Positions 1-7,582 of a DNA stretch of 11,646 bases are shown here, one piece after another. The notes under the pieces were generated by a model. That model was not told the DNA's origin. It saw only the letters and a program-made list of their open reading frames with translations, and did no database searches. The stretch covers positions 1 through 11,646 of the forward strand of contig JACRNN010000112.1 in the NCBI GenBank assembly GCA_016234955.1, given 5' to 3'. The DNA is from Deltaproteobacteria bacterium (lineage in GTDB: Bacteria > Desulfobacterota > GWC2-55-46). The number at the start of each line of letters is the position of its first letter. Positions within the stretch are counted from its first letter, which is position 1. The position numbers and the translations under genes are program-made.

Positions 1-33
1 CTAAAGAAGCTCCTTGTCAAACCAAATGGGTTT

Positions 34-939
34 ATGCTAAAATCCGCCTCGATGTCAAGCTATGATTTAATCCTCTCAAGAGATTCTTACCTGCTTGGGT
101 TGGAACTCCGGCTCTACTGGTCCGTAGCTTTCCTCTACGGCCTGTCCCTGCTCTTTTTCATCTCCCATGCGATCACCGGCGGGGATACCCTGGGCAAAAC
201 CGGACAGACTACGCTCCGGGTAACGGTAACGGCCCATATCGCCCTCATTGTCTTAAGAACCTTCGAGGCCGGCAGGGCCCCCTTCCAGACGCTCTACGAG
301 ACGCTGTCGTGGTTCGCCTGCTCGAGTTCCCTCACCTACCTCTACGTGTCGAGGAGGTGGCGGTCCGTATACCTGCCGGCCGCGCTCGTGGCCGGGCTCT
401 CACTCGGCGCCTGCCTCTACGCGCTCCTTTCGCGCTCCCCTGCGGTTGAGCCGCTCTCCCCGCCGCTACAGAGCTACTGGTTTGAATGGCACGTGATACT
501 CGCGTTCTTCTCATACGCCGTATTCGTGGTGAGCGCGGCTATAGAGATGACCTGCCTTATAATCAGGCCTCTACTATCGCGGGGAGCGGCCAGGGGCTAC
601 GGCCTCACCCTCGACGCCATCGACGGCCTCCATTCAACGGCCTACAGGCTCGTGCTATTCGGATACCCGCTCCTTACGTTCGCCATTTTTTCAGGGGCCG
701 CCTGGGCCAACGAGGCGTGGGGGAGGTACTGGAGCTGGGACCCTAAGGAGACCTGGTCCCTGATAACATGGACGGTATTCACCATATACCTGCACTCAAA
801 GTCGATCCCCGTGCTCAAGGGCCTTCCGGCGTCGCTCTTCAACATACTCGGCTTCGTATGCATGATGATGACGTTCCTCGGCGTCAACTGGCTCGCAAAG
901 CTCCTCGGCATTCCGAGCCTCCATGTATACGCCGTATGA
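34..939 (+). CDS. ccsB: Cytochrome c biogenesis protein CcsB (ResC/CcsA family)
   Basis: Integral membrane subunit of System II cytochrome c maturation. It binds haem and, with ResB, delivers it to the outer face of the membrane for covalent attachment to apocytochrome c. The decisive feature is the tryptophan-rich WWD haem-handling motif at residues 229-242 (WGRYWSWDPKETWS), which follows a typical multi-helix N-terminal half with helices near residues 28-46, 62-76 and 112-132. Conserved-type histidines are seen at 69, 153, 200 and 254. The length of 301 residues is slightly long for the family. The start is uncertain: ATG at 34 and ATG at 52 are both possible, neither has a clear ribosome binding site, and the frame stays open to the left edge of the window. 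resB follows after 23 bp, so the two are almost certainly one operon. Family assignment is very secure; only the N-terminus is in doubt. Confidence 0.93.
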   Translation: MLKSASMSSYDLILSRDSYLLGLELRLYWSVAFLYGLSLLFFISHAITGGDTLGKTGQTTLRVTVTAHIALIVLRTFEAGRAPFQTLYETLSWFACSSSLTYLYVSRRWRSVYLPAALVAGLSLGACLYALLSRSPAVEPLSPPLQSYWFEWHVILAFFSYAVFVVSAAIEMTCLIIRPLLSRGAARGYGLTLDAIDGLHSTAYRLVLFGYPLLTFAIFSGAAWANEAWGRYWSWDPKETWSLITWTVFTIYLHSKSIPVLKGLPASLFNILGFVCMMMTFLGVNWLAKLLGIPSLHVYAV

Positions 940-962
940 CATTGTGATAACGGTATAACGAT

Positions 963-2456
963 ATGCCGGCGATAATCGAAAAAGTTAGACCTTACCGCAT
1001 TGGAGCCGTTGGGAGGCTGAAAAGGTTCCCGCAGTGGAGCCTTAAGACCCTCTCGTCGATAAAGACCTCGGTCTACATCCTCGGCGCGCTCGCGCTCCTG
1101 TACATGGTCGGCACGATATTCCCGCAGGGCGGGGACATCGGCGAGTACGCGAAGGCCGGCGGCAAGTACGTATCCCTGGTGCGGTTCCTTGACCTGCTCG
1201 ATTTCTTCTCATCCCCGGTATTCCTCCTGACGGCGTTCCTCCTTCTCCTTAACCTCGCCGTCTGCACGTACATGAGGTACGCGCCGCTCTTTGCGAAGAG
1301 GGTCTTTCCGAAAACCTTCGATCCGACCCATTCCTTCAAGCTCACGCACGATTACCCGGAGGCGCTCATTGAGGTAAGGCGCGTGCTCCATGAGAAGCTT
1401 GGATTCAGGCTCGTCTCAAAGGACAACGAATGGATAGTAATGGAAAAGGGGCTTTCCAGCAGGTGGCTCACCTGGCTCTACCACGCCGGGATAGTCCTGT
1501 GCTTTTTCGGGCTCATCCTCTCTTACCTCTTCGCCTTTGAGGGCGAGATGACGCTCAAGCCGCGCGCGCCCCTGATAGTCGCCCCCCCGACGACCGGACG
1601 GCTCGCAAGCCTCTATCAAAAGACCGCCGGGCCCGCGGGCTTCAGCCTCTACCTCGACGACTTCTCCACCGAATACATCCAGCACCCAAGCCTCGATTAC
1701 CCGAAGGACAATATCTCCCGCCTCTCCATCGGGCTCGGCTGGAAGGGACCGGAGTATTCGATGAAGAACGACCCCATGACGCCGAAGGACTGGAGGTCGA
1801 GGCTCAGGGTCGTAAAGGACGGCAGTACCGTGACGGCGAAGACCATCGAGGTGAACGACCCCTTGAGGTACGGCGGCTACACGTTCTATCAGGCAGGCTA
1901 TGAGCAGACGCTCAGAATAATGGTGGACTTCAACCCCATCGCCCTTGAGACAAAGGCGGACGGCGAGCTCATAGTGCCGGGGCTCGATACCACTCTCAGG
2001 TTCGGCACGGTGCGGACCGGGACCCTGTACAGGCTCGACGGCACGGTGGATAAGATACTCCCGTTTACGACGGTCAAGGCCGTCCTCAAGACGCCGGTCA
2101 ACGGGAAGAAGACCGAAGACCTCGGCAAGCTCGATCTCGGCGGCTCCATCATCGTGGACAACAGGCGCATCTCTCTGGCCGACTACGAGGAGAGCTCTGT
2201 CTTGAGCTACAGGTACGACCCCGGCGTCGCGGTGCTGTGGTGGGGCGGCGCGTTCGTCCTTATCACCATGTGCCTCAGGTTCTACGGGCGCTCTTATATG
2301 GTCGCCTACGCCGTGGACGAGAGCGCCGGGATAATCTGCCTCAACCTCCACATCGTATCAAAGGGCCTCATGGCGGACACGGAAAAGCTCGCCGAAAGGA
2401 TCGGCTACTACCTGACCAGGGACGATATAAGGCCTGTCCCGCTCCCGCCGCTCTGA
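963..2456 (+). CDS. resB: Cytochrome c biogenesis protein ResB
   Basis: Second subunit of the System II cytochrome c synthase; it works with CcsB in haem transfer and ligation. The 497-residue protein shows the ResB plan: transmembrane helices near residues 34-53, 86-104, 169-190 and 421-441, with a large extracytoplasmic domain of about 230 residues between helices 3 and 4. After helix 1 comes the family-like TIFPQGG segment (51-57). The sequence NDPLRYGGYTFYQAGY (298-313) is the conserved ResB motif that ends the soluble domain core. A cytoplasmic tail of about 55 residues follows the last helix. The start ATG at 963 lies 23 bp after the ccsB stop, and I see no strong Shine-Dalgarno sequence, so expression may depend on coupling to ccsB. 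The order here is ccsB then resB; many genomes have resB first. Confidence 0.93.
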   Translation: MPAIIEKVRPYRIGAVGRLKRFPQWSLKTLSSIKTSVYILGALALLYMVGTIFPQGGDIGEYAKAGGKYVSLVRFLDLLDFFSSPVFLLTAFLLLLNLAVCTYMRYAPLFAKRVFPKTFDPTHSFKLTHDYPEALIEVRRVLHEKLGFRLVSKDNEWIVMEKGLSSRWLTWLYHAGIVLCFFGLILSYLFAFEGEMTLKPRAPLIVAPPTTGRLASLYQKTAGPAGFSLYLDDFSTEYIQHPSLDYPKDNISRLSIGLGWKGPEYSMKNDPMTPKDWRSRLRVVKDGSTVTAKTIEVNDPLRYGGYTFYQAGYEQTLRIMVDFNPIALETKADGELIVPGLDTTLRFGTVRTGTLYRLDGTVDKILPFTTVKAVLKTPVNGKKTEDLGKLDLGGSIIVDNRRISLADYEESSVLSYRYDPGVAVLWWGGAFVLITMCLRFYGRSYMVAYAVDESAGIICLNLHIVSKGLMADTEKLAERIGYYLTRDDIRPVPLPPL

Positions 2457-2479
2457 CCGCCGACCCCTCGCCTGCCAGG

Positions 2480-2508
2480 TAGCAAAAAGCCCACGATGGT
2501 GTTATATT
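2480..2508 (+). promoter_or_regulatory. Candidate promoter for the helicase gene, leaderless type
   Basis: The 58-bp gap between resB and the helicase holds TAGCAA (2480-2485, three of six matches to TTGACA), a 17-bp spacer, and TATATT (2503-2508, a good -10 hexamer that also fits TANNNT). Transcription would start about 7 bp downstream, at or next to the ATG at 2515. No Shine-Dalgarno sequence precedes that ATG (the six bases before it are CTTTCC). Together this suggests a promoter giving a leaderless mRNA. The prediction is by eye only. Confidence 0.4.
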
Positions 2509-2514
2509 CTTTCC

Positions 2515-4821
2515 ATGAGCGCCGTCCCTCCGATGACGATAGATGACTTCATCAACGAGATAAAGAAGAGGAAGGACCTCGCCGACGTAGTCCATCACGA
2601 GGAGCTTGTTTCCGCCGAGCCTCTCTTTGCCGGCCCGGAATTCCCCCTGCGCCCGGAGATAAGAGAGGCCCTCCGCACCCTCGGCGTGGAGCGGCTCTAC
2701 AGGCACCAGGCCGAGGGGATAGACCTTATCAGGCGCGGCATGAACGTCGTGGTGATGACCCCGACCGCGAGCGGGAAGAGCCTCATATACAATATCCCCG
2801 TGGTGGAGTCCATCCTTAAAGACCCTGACGCGCGCGCCCTATACCTATTCCCTCTAAAGGGGCTTGAGCAGGACCAGTTGCGCGCGTTCAGGGAACTTAC
2901 GGACGGCCTCACCCTGAAGGGCGCGCGGAAGGCGGGCGCGGGGCGCAAACCGTTCACCCCGGAGCCGTGCGAGATATACGACGGGGACACCACTGACTAC
3001 AGGAGAAAAAAGATAAGAGAGACCCCGCCCTCCGTAATACTCACCAACCCTGACATGCTCCACCTCGCCATAAACCCTTTCCACCAGAAGTGGGAGCCTT
3101 TCCTCCGCAACCTCAAGTACGTTGTCATCGACGAGGTCCATACCTACAGGGGGGTCTTCGGCTCGCACGTGGCCAACGTTCTGCGGAGGCTCAGGAGGAT
3201 CGCCAAGCTCTACGGCGCAGACCCGCTCTTCATCGCCTGTTCGGCGACCATCGCCAACCCCGTGGAGCTTGCCAACAGCCTCACCGGCCTCGCATTCGAG
3301 CTGATAGAGAAGAGCGCGGCCCCGCGTGGAAAGAGGAACTTCGTCTTCATCAACCCCACGCCCGGACGGAGCCCATACACTATAGCCACGAAGCTCTTCA
3401 TATCCTCTGTCAGGTCGGGGTTCAAGACCATAGCCTTCACAAAGGCCCGCAAGATAACCGAGCTTATGCACTCATGGGTCAAGGATGGCGCCCCGGACGT
3501 CTGTGGGGCCGTAAGCTCTTACAGGGCGGGGTTTTTACCCGAGGAGAGACGGGAGATAGAACGCAGGCTCTTTGACGGCGCGCTCACCGGCGTGATATCC
3601 ACAAGCGCCCTCGAGCTCGGGGTGGACATCGGGGGCCTCGACGTCTGCGTCCTCACCGGCTACCCCGGCACCATAAGCTCCACATGGCAGAGGAGCGGCA
3701 GGGTCGGCAGGAGCGGCCACGAATCTCTCATCGTCATGGTGGCGCTCGCCGACGCGCTCGACCAGTACTTCATGCGCAACCCCCGCGACTTCTTCAGGCG
3801 CGCCGTCGAGGCCGCGGTGCTCGACAACGGGAACAGGACGATAATAAAATCTCACCTCCTGTGCGCCGCGAGCGAGGCGTATCTGAAGGGGACGGACCCC
3901 GTCTTCGACGTAAAGAGGTTCACACCAGTCCTTGAAGAGCTCGAGGCCGAAGGGTTGATACGCCACTGGGCAAAGGGCGACATCTGGTATCCGAGGAGAA
4001 AATACCCTCAAAAGGACGTCTCCATACGCGAGACCGGCGAGACCTACGCGATATTGAAGGACGACGGCGGTATGCTCGGGGAGGCCGGTTTTCCGAGGGT
4101 GCTGTACGACCTCCATCCAGGGGCCGTATATCTCCACAAGGGGATGCAGTACAAAGTCACAAAGCTCGACATGGGCGAAAAAAAGGTGCACTGCAGGGCG
4201 GCTACGGACCTCAACTATTACACAAGGGCCATAACGAACGAGGAGACGGAGATACTCTCGATAGAGGGTAGCAAGGGGCTGAACGGGACAATAGCGCACA
4301 TGGGGATGCTAAAGGTCACGGAGCGCGTGCTGGGCTACATGAAAAAGTCCATCCATGCGGATAAGAACCTGGGCACGGTGCCCCTCGACCTGCCGCCGTC
4401 GGTCTTTACGACCCTCGGCGTCTGGATGGCGGTGGATGAAGGGATTTTAGATGAGGTCAGGGCGGCGAAGCAGAGCGTCCCAGGGGCCTTGCACGCCGCG
4501 GAGCACTGCGCCATAGCCACGCTCCCCCTCTTCGCTCTATGCGACAGGATGGATTTGGGAGGAGTCAGCTACCCCTTCAACGCGGATATGGGGAGCGCGG
4601 CCATCTTCATATACGACGGCCATGAGGGAGGGGTCGGCCTCACACGCAGGGGCTTTGAGTGCATTGAAGAGTGGTTCTCCTCGGCAGTCAGGCTGATGGA
4701 GGAGTGCGACTGCGAGGTCTCCTGCCCCTCATGCACGCAGGACCCCAAGTGCGGCAACAACAACGAGCCGCTCGATAAGCGCGGGGCGGTGATGATACTC
4801 AAGAGGTGGCTTGGGCGGTGA
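2515..4821 (+). CDS. Superfamily 2 DEAD/DEAH-box helicase with C-terminal DUF1998 (MrfA/Hrq1-like)
   Basis: ATP-dependent DNA helicase of 768 residues. Motifs in order: a Q-like region with LYRHQAEGID (61-70), Walker A TPTASGKS (82-89), Walker B DEVH (206-209), motif III SAT (243-245), motif V with STSALELGVD (362-371), and motif VI QRSGRVGRSG (392-401). The C-terminal third fits DUF1998: HAAEHCAIATLPLF (660-673), FIYDGHEGGVGL (698-709), and a probable zinc site with cysteines at 731, 733, 737, 740 and 746. The length and architecture match Bacillus MrfA (mitomycin repair factor A) and the helicase part of fungal Hrq1, both linked to repair of DNA crosslinks or bulky adducts. The N-terminus has only about 60 residues before the helicase core, so there is no ubiquitin-like or other accessory domain. 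MrfA's usual partner, the exonuclease MrfB, is not next to it. The helicase class is sure; the repair role comes from the family. Confidence 0.92.
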   Translation: MSAVPPMTIDDFINEIKKRKDLADVVHHEELVSAEPLFAGPEFPLRPEIREALRTLGVERLYRHQAEGIDLIRRGMNVVVMTPTASGKSLIYNIPVVESILKDPDARALYLFPLKGLEQDQLRAFRELTDGLTLKGARKAGAGRKPFTPEPCEIYDGDTTDYRRKKIRETPPSVILTNPDMLHLAINPFHQKWEPFLRNLKYVVIDEVHTYRGVFGSHVANVLRRLRRIAKLYGADPLFIACSATIANPVELANSLTGLAFELIEKSAAPRGKRNFVFINPTPGRSPYTIATKLFISSVRSGFKTIAFTKARKITELMHSWVKDGAPDVCGAVSSYRAGFLPEERREIERRLFDGALTGVISTSALELGVDIGGLDVCVLTGYPGTISSTWQRSGRVGRSGHESLIVMVALADALDQYFMRNPRDFFRRAVEAAVLDNGNRTIIKSHLLCAASEAYLKGTDPVFDVKRFTPVLEELEAEGLIRHWAKGDIWYPRRKYPQKDVSIRETGETYAILKDDGGMLGEAGFPRVLYDLHPGAVYLHKGMQYKVTKLDMGEKKVHCRAATDLNYYTRAITNEETEILSIEGSKGLNGTIAHMGMLKVTERVLGYMKKSIHADKNLGTVPLDLPPSVFTTLGVWMAVDEGILDEVRAAKQSVPGALHAAEHCAIATLPLFALCDRMDLGGVSYPFNADMGSAAIFIYDGHEGGVGLTRRGFECIEEWFSSAVRLMEECDCEVSCPSCTQDPKCGNNNEPLDKRGAVMILKRWLGR

Positions 4822-4829
4822 CGGCGCGC

Positions 4830-5918
4830 TCAGTGCCTGTGGAAGTGATGAAGGTCAGGCGCGTGTGCGTGCGAGTGCGTCAATAAAACGTGCTCGTGTT
4901 CGTGGCAGTGCGGCTCGTCGGCCTCCCCGTCGCGGCCGTGGGCGTGGTGGTCGTCGTGGAAGTGGCTGTGCTCGTGGCAGAACGGGTCGTGTGTGTGGAC
5001 GTGCTCATGGTACTCCCTCATGATAAGATAGAGCCCGGCTATCATGAACAGGGCCGCGCCCGCTATCCTCAGGGTGAGCGGCTCATGGAGGATAAGGAGA
5101 GAGGCGGCGACCCCGATGAACGGCGCGGCGCCGAAGTACGTGGACGTGCGCGCGGCCCCGAGGTTCCTCAGCGAATATATGAAAAAGACGAGGCTCGCGC
5201 CGTAGCCGAATACGCCGAGGGCCAGGGCCCCGGCAACGGGGGCCGCGGCCGGGAGCCTTGCGCCGAGCGTTAGGGCGATAGAGAGGTTCGTAACGGCTGA
5301 TGCAAACCCCTTATAGCGCGCTATCACGAGCGGGTCGCGGTGCGATAGCCGGGTGGTGATGTTGTTGTCGACGCCCCACATGACAGAGGATAGCATCACA
5401 AGGATCGAACCCGCGTTCAATGACCACCCGCCTTCCGGGCGCGTATAGGCAAGCATCGCCCCCGCGAAGAGCATCAGTATCGCCGCGGCCCATATGCGCC
5501 TGCCCACGTGTTCCCTGAATACGATGGCGGCTATGAGGGTCGTTGCCACCCCTTCGAGGTTCAGCAGGAGCGAAGCCGCGGTCCCGGTGGTGTACAGCAG
5601 TCCGTTTATAAGGAGGAGCGGGGCGGCGATCCCGCCGCAAAGGATAGTGCCGAGGAGATAGGGGATATCTCCCCATTTAAGCCCGGCCTCTCTCTCTATC
5701 CGCCGCTTCACCTTGCCGAGGCTTGAGCCGGCGCGGTAGATGGAGAGTCCGATGAAGCTCCCCGCGTAGAGGAGGCCCGCCAGCAGGAGCGGGGACGCGA
5801 CGCCGAGCAGGAGCTTTGCAACGGGCGTACTCGCGCCGAAGAGGGCGGCGGCCACGAGGGCGGCCCCGACGCTCCGCCTGGCGGAGCGGCTGAAATGGCT
5901 GTTGTCGTCGGACGGCAT
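4830..5918 (-). CDS. DMT-superfamily (EamA) transporter with His-rich metal-binding tail
   Basis: Predicted ten-helix inner-membrane permease made of two EamA repeats (about residues 17-158 and 167-300), with typical features such as LFGASTPVAKLLLG (26-39) near the start of repeat one and LHEPLTLRIAGAALFMIAG (277-295) at the end of repeat two. The substrate cannot be read from sequence; family members export amino acids, nucleotide sugars and other small metabolites. The odd part is the tail: residues 301-362 contain 22 histidines, two cysteines and several acidic residues, mostly as HxH pairs, which suggests binding of Zn, Ni, Co or Cu. I recall similar His-rich tails on other bacterial DMT proteins, so it may mark a subfamily. 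The ATG at 5918 is 6 bp after the leuB stop, so translation is probably coupled to leuB. Its stop is 8 bp from the stop of the convergent helicase gene. Confidence 0.87.
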   Translation of the reverse strand: MPSDDNSHFSRSARRSVGAALVAAALFGASTPVAKLLLGVASPLLLAGLLYAGSFIGLSIYRAGSSLGKVKRRIEREAGLKWGDIPYLLGTILCGGIAAPLLLINGLLYTTGTAASLLLNLEGVATTLIAAIVFREHVGRRIWAAAILMLFAGAMLAYTRPEGGWSLNAGSILVMLSSVMWGVDNNITTRLSHRDPLVIARYKGFASAVTNLSIALTLGARLPAAAPVAGALALGVFGYGASLVFFIYSLRNLGAARTSTYFGAAPFIGVAASLLILHEPLTLRIAGAALFMIAGLYLIMREYHEHVHTHDPFCHEHSHFHDDHHAHGRDGEADEPHCHEHEHVLLTHSHAHAPDLHHFHRH

Positions 5919-5924
5919 CGGGGA

Positions 5925-7010
5925 TCAGCCCGCTATCTCCTTCAAGACCGCGTCCCCCATCTCCCCGCACCCGACCTTCGTGGTCCCGGCTGAATATATG
6001 TCAGGGGTCCTGTACCCCTTGTTGAGCACGGCCTCAACCGCGTTCTCTATCTCGACGGCGGCTGGCTCCATGTCGAATGAGTACCTGAGCATCATGGCTA
6101 CCGACAGGATGGTCGCTATGGGGTTTGCCACCCCCTTGCCGGCTATGTCCGGGGCGCTGCCGTGTATAGGCTCGTACATGGCCCTCTTCTTCGAGGAGCC
6201 GAGACTTGCCGAAGGGAGCATGCCTATCGAGCCGGTGAGCATCGAGGCCTCGTCGGACAAGATGTCCCCGAAGGTGTTTTCAGTGACGATGACGTCGAAC
6301 TGCCTGGGGTTCCTTATGAGCTGCATGGCGCAGTTGTCCACGTACATGTGGCTCAGCTCCACGTCAGGGTAGCCCTTACCCACCTCGGTTACGACCCTCC
6401 TCCACAGCTCGGTAGTCTCGAGGACGTTGGCCTTGTCCACGCTGCAGAGACGTTTGCTCCTCTTCATGGCCACCTCGAAGCCGACCCTCGCTATCCTCTC
6501 TATCTCCGGGGTGGTGTATACCATCGTATTCACGCCGCGCTCTGTCCCGTCCGGGAGCCTCTCCACACCCTTGGGCGTGCCGAAGTACAACCCTCCGGTC
6601 AACTCCCTCACCACCATGATGTCAACGCCTTCGACGACCTCGGGCTTGAGCGTCGATGCCCCCACGAGCACCTTGTATACCCTGGCGGGCCTCAGGTTAG
6701 CGAAGAGGCCGAGCTCCTTTCGGAGGGCCAGCAGAGCCCTCTCCGGCCTTACCGGATAATCGAGCCCCTCCCACTTCGGCCCGCCCACCGCCCCTAAGAG
6801 GACCGCGTCGCTCTCAAGCGCGCGCTTGAGGACGTCTCCGGTAAGCGGCACGCCGTTTAAGTCTATGGACGCCCCGCCGACCGCGTCCTCCCTCAGGCCG
6901 AACTCCGCGCCGTGCCGCGCGCCCACGGCCTTGAGCACCCTTACGGCCTCTGAGACTATCTCCGGGCCTATGCCGTCGCCCGGGAGCACAGATACGTTGA
7001 ACCGCTTCAA
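5925..7010 (-). CDS. leuB: 3-isopropylmalate dehydrogenase
   Basis: Third step of leucine synthesis: NAD-dependent oxidative decarboxylation of 3-isopropylmalate to 2-ketoisocaproate, in the cytoplasm (EC 1.1.1.85). The protein is 361 residues, the usual length. Visible motifs are the N-terminal VLPGDGIGPE (8-17), the TGGLYFG tyrosine loop (138-144), the catalytic lysine region VDKANVLE (191-198), MYVDNCAMQLI (222-232), the metal-binding aspartates in VTENTFGDILSDEAS (242-256), and the NAD-binding GSAPDIAGKGVANPIA (284-299). These fit LeuB rather than isocitrate dehydrogenase. The start codon is TTG, supported by a strong Shine-Dalgarno sequence and the correct N-terminus. The gene lies downstream of leuA, leuC and leuD on the same strand, and the DMT transporter follows after 6 bp. 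Confidence 0.97.
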   Translation of the reverse strand: MKRFNVSVLPGDGIGPEIVSEAVRVLKAVGARHGAEFGLREDAVGGASIDLNGVPLTGDVLKRALESDAVLLGAVGGPKWEGLDYPVRPERALLALRKELGLFANLRPARVYKVLVGASTLKPEVVEGVDIMVVRELTGGLYFGTPKGVERLPDGTERGVNTMVYTTPEIERIARVGFEVAMKRSKRLCSVDKANVLETTELWRRVVTEVGKGYPDVELSHMYVDNCAMQLIRNPRQFDVIVTENTFGDILSDEASMLTGSIGMLPSASLGSSKKRAMYEPIHGSAPDIAGKGVANPIATILSVAMMLRYSFDMEPAAVEIENAVEAVLNKGYRTPDIYSAGTTKVGCGEMGDAVLKEIAG

Positions 7011-7022
7011 GATCGCCCCTCC
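7008..7022 (-). promoter_or_regulatory. Ribosome binding site and TTG start of leuB
   Basis: On the minus strand GGAGGGG (7016-7022) sits 5 bases before TTG (7008-7010). The first residues after this TTG are those expected for LeuB, and no in-frame ATG or GTG lies nearby upstream, so this site fixes the start as TTG. Confidence 0.75.
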
Positions 7023-7093
7023 GTAAAACCGTTTTTTAAAATTCGACAGCGCGCCCCCGCGTCAGGGCCGCGGAGAGACTGCAAAACGCACTG

Positions 7094-7121
7094 ATCGTCT
7101 AACAGGATGTTGAAAAAGTCC
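7094..7121. repeat. Copy 1 of a 28-bp dispersed repeat
   Basis: The segment starts ATCGTCTAACAGG and ends GTTGAAAAAGTCC. It matches 10304-10331 at 23 of 28 positions. It lies in the 256-bp gap between the PUR-like gene and leuB, just before the inverted-repeat element. I recall similar AACAG..TGTTGAAAAA motifs scattered through many bacterial genomes, but cannot check this here. Confidence 0.5.
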
Positions 7122-7128
7122 CCAAAGC

Positions 7129-7241
7129 TGTCATTCAGAGGAGCCGAAGGCTACGAAGAATCTTGTAACTTCTTGATTCTATCAGGTCTGAGATTCTTCA
7201 CGGAGTTTATCCTGAGCGAAGCGAAGGGTTCAGAATGACAG
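7129..7241. repeat. MITE-like imperfect inverted repeat between the PUR-like gene and leuB
   Basis: The ends are a perfect 9-bp inverted pair, CTGTCATTC (7129-7137) and GAATGACAG (7233-7241). A second nested pair is GAAGAATCT (7155-7163) and AGATTCTTC (7191-7199). The arms between the pairs differ in length (17 and 33 bp) and carry GGAGCCGAAGG on one side and GAGCGAAGCGAAGG on the other. This resembles the widespread GTCATTC...GAAGAATCT intergenic repeats found in many bacteria (recollection). There is no coding capacity. With copy 1 of the 28-bp repeat it fills most of the 7011-7266 gap; I see nothing else there apart from the leuB ribosome binding site. Confidence 0.7.
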
Positions 7242-7266
7242 GCTAAAATAATTTTTCCGCTGCCTG

Positions 7267-7485
7267 CTAATCTGAGCCCGCCACTATCTTCTGGAGCGAC
7301 TCCAGGAACGCCTCGATCCCGCTTATCGGTATAACCACGGTGCTCCTCCTGTCGTTGGAGAGCTCCGCTATCTGGAGGAACCTCCCCCCCTCGTTCTCCT
7401 TGAGGTCCACGAACAGGGTCTTGTTTTCGATATGAAGCTTATCGCTTGTCAGTACCCTGCTCTTTGCTCCGCCTTCTTTCCTCAT
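7267..7485 (-). CDS. Small PUR/PC4-like nucleic-acid-binding protein (DUF3276-like)
   Basis: A 72-residue protein with a basic N-terminus followed by one compact domain. The segment TLFVDLKENEGGRFLQIAEL (28-47), then a strand ending in VVIPISG and a C-terminal helix with FLESLQKIV, matches the four-strand-plus-helix PUR repeat seen in bacterial PUR-alpha-like proteins such as Borrelia BpuR, and in PC4-like proteins. Such proteins bind single-stranded DNA or RNA. The assignment is by pattern, without a profile search. The ATG at 7485 has a G-rich Shine-Dalgarno sequence made from an A8-G7 run directly upstream. The gene sits between leuD and leuB on their strand, 97 bp after leuD and 256 bp before leuB. 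A role in regulating the cluster is possible but unproven. Confidence 0.7.
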   Translation of the reverse strand: MRKEGGAKSRVLTSDKLHIENKTLFVDLKENEGGRFLQIAELSNDRRSTVVIPISGIEAFLESLQKIVAGSD

Positions 7486-7565
7486 AACCCCCCCTTTTTT
7501 TTACCGGTCGTTCCCTTTGGGTTTTTCCGCAACCGTTGGACGTAAAAACCAAACGGCTGAATTAC

Positions 7566-7581
7566 ACGGGCAATTGCCCGT
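7566..7581. repeat. Perfect 16-bp palindrome just downstream of leuD
   Basis: ACGGGCAATTGCCCGT is fully self-complementary and begins one base after the leuD stop codon on the minus strand. It could form a hairpin at the 3' end of leuD, but no T-run follows directly, so it is not a standard intrinsic terminator. I recall similar palindromes as dispersed repeats in other bacteria. The rest of the 7486-7582 gap shows only a weak imperfect hairpin around 7531-7557. Confidence 0.5.
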
Positions 7582-7582
7582 C

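Noticed and set aside
954..959. TATAAC near the resB start as a promoter -10 box
   Set aside because: Only 3 bp separate it from the ATG, no suitable -35 lies at the right distance, and the 23-bp gap after ccsB favours simple co-transcription.
1416..2351. Minus-strand open frame of 311 codons inside resB
   Set aside because: Antisense shadow of resB; composition is skewed and no family features are visible.
3535..4299. Minus-strand open frame of 254 codons inside the helicase gene
   Set aside because: Shadow of the DUF1998 helicase, whose motifs are continuous through this stretch.
4811..5023. Plus-strand small frame opposite the histidine-rich tail
   Set aside because: Arg/Gly-rich shadow produced by the CAC/CAT repeats of the transporter tail on the other strand.
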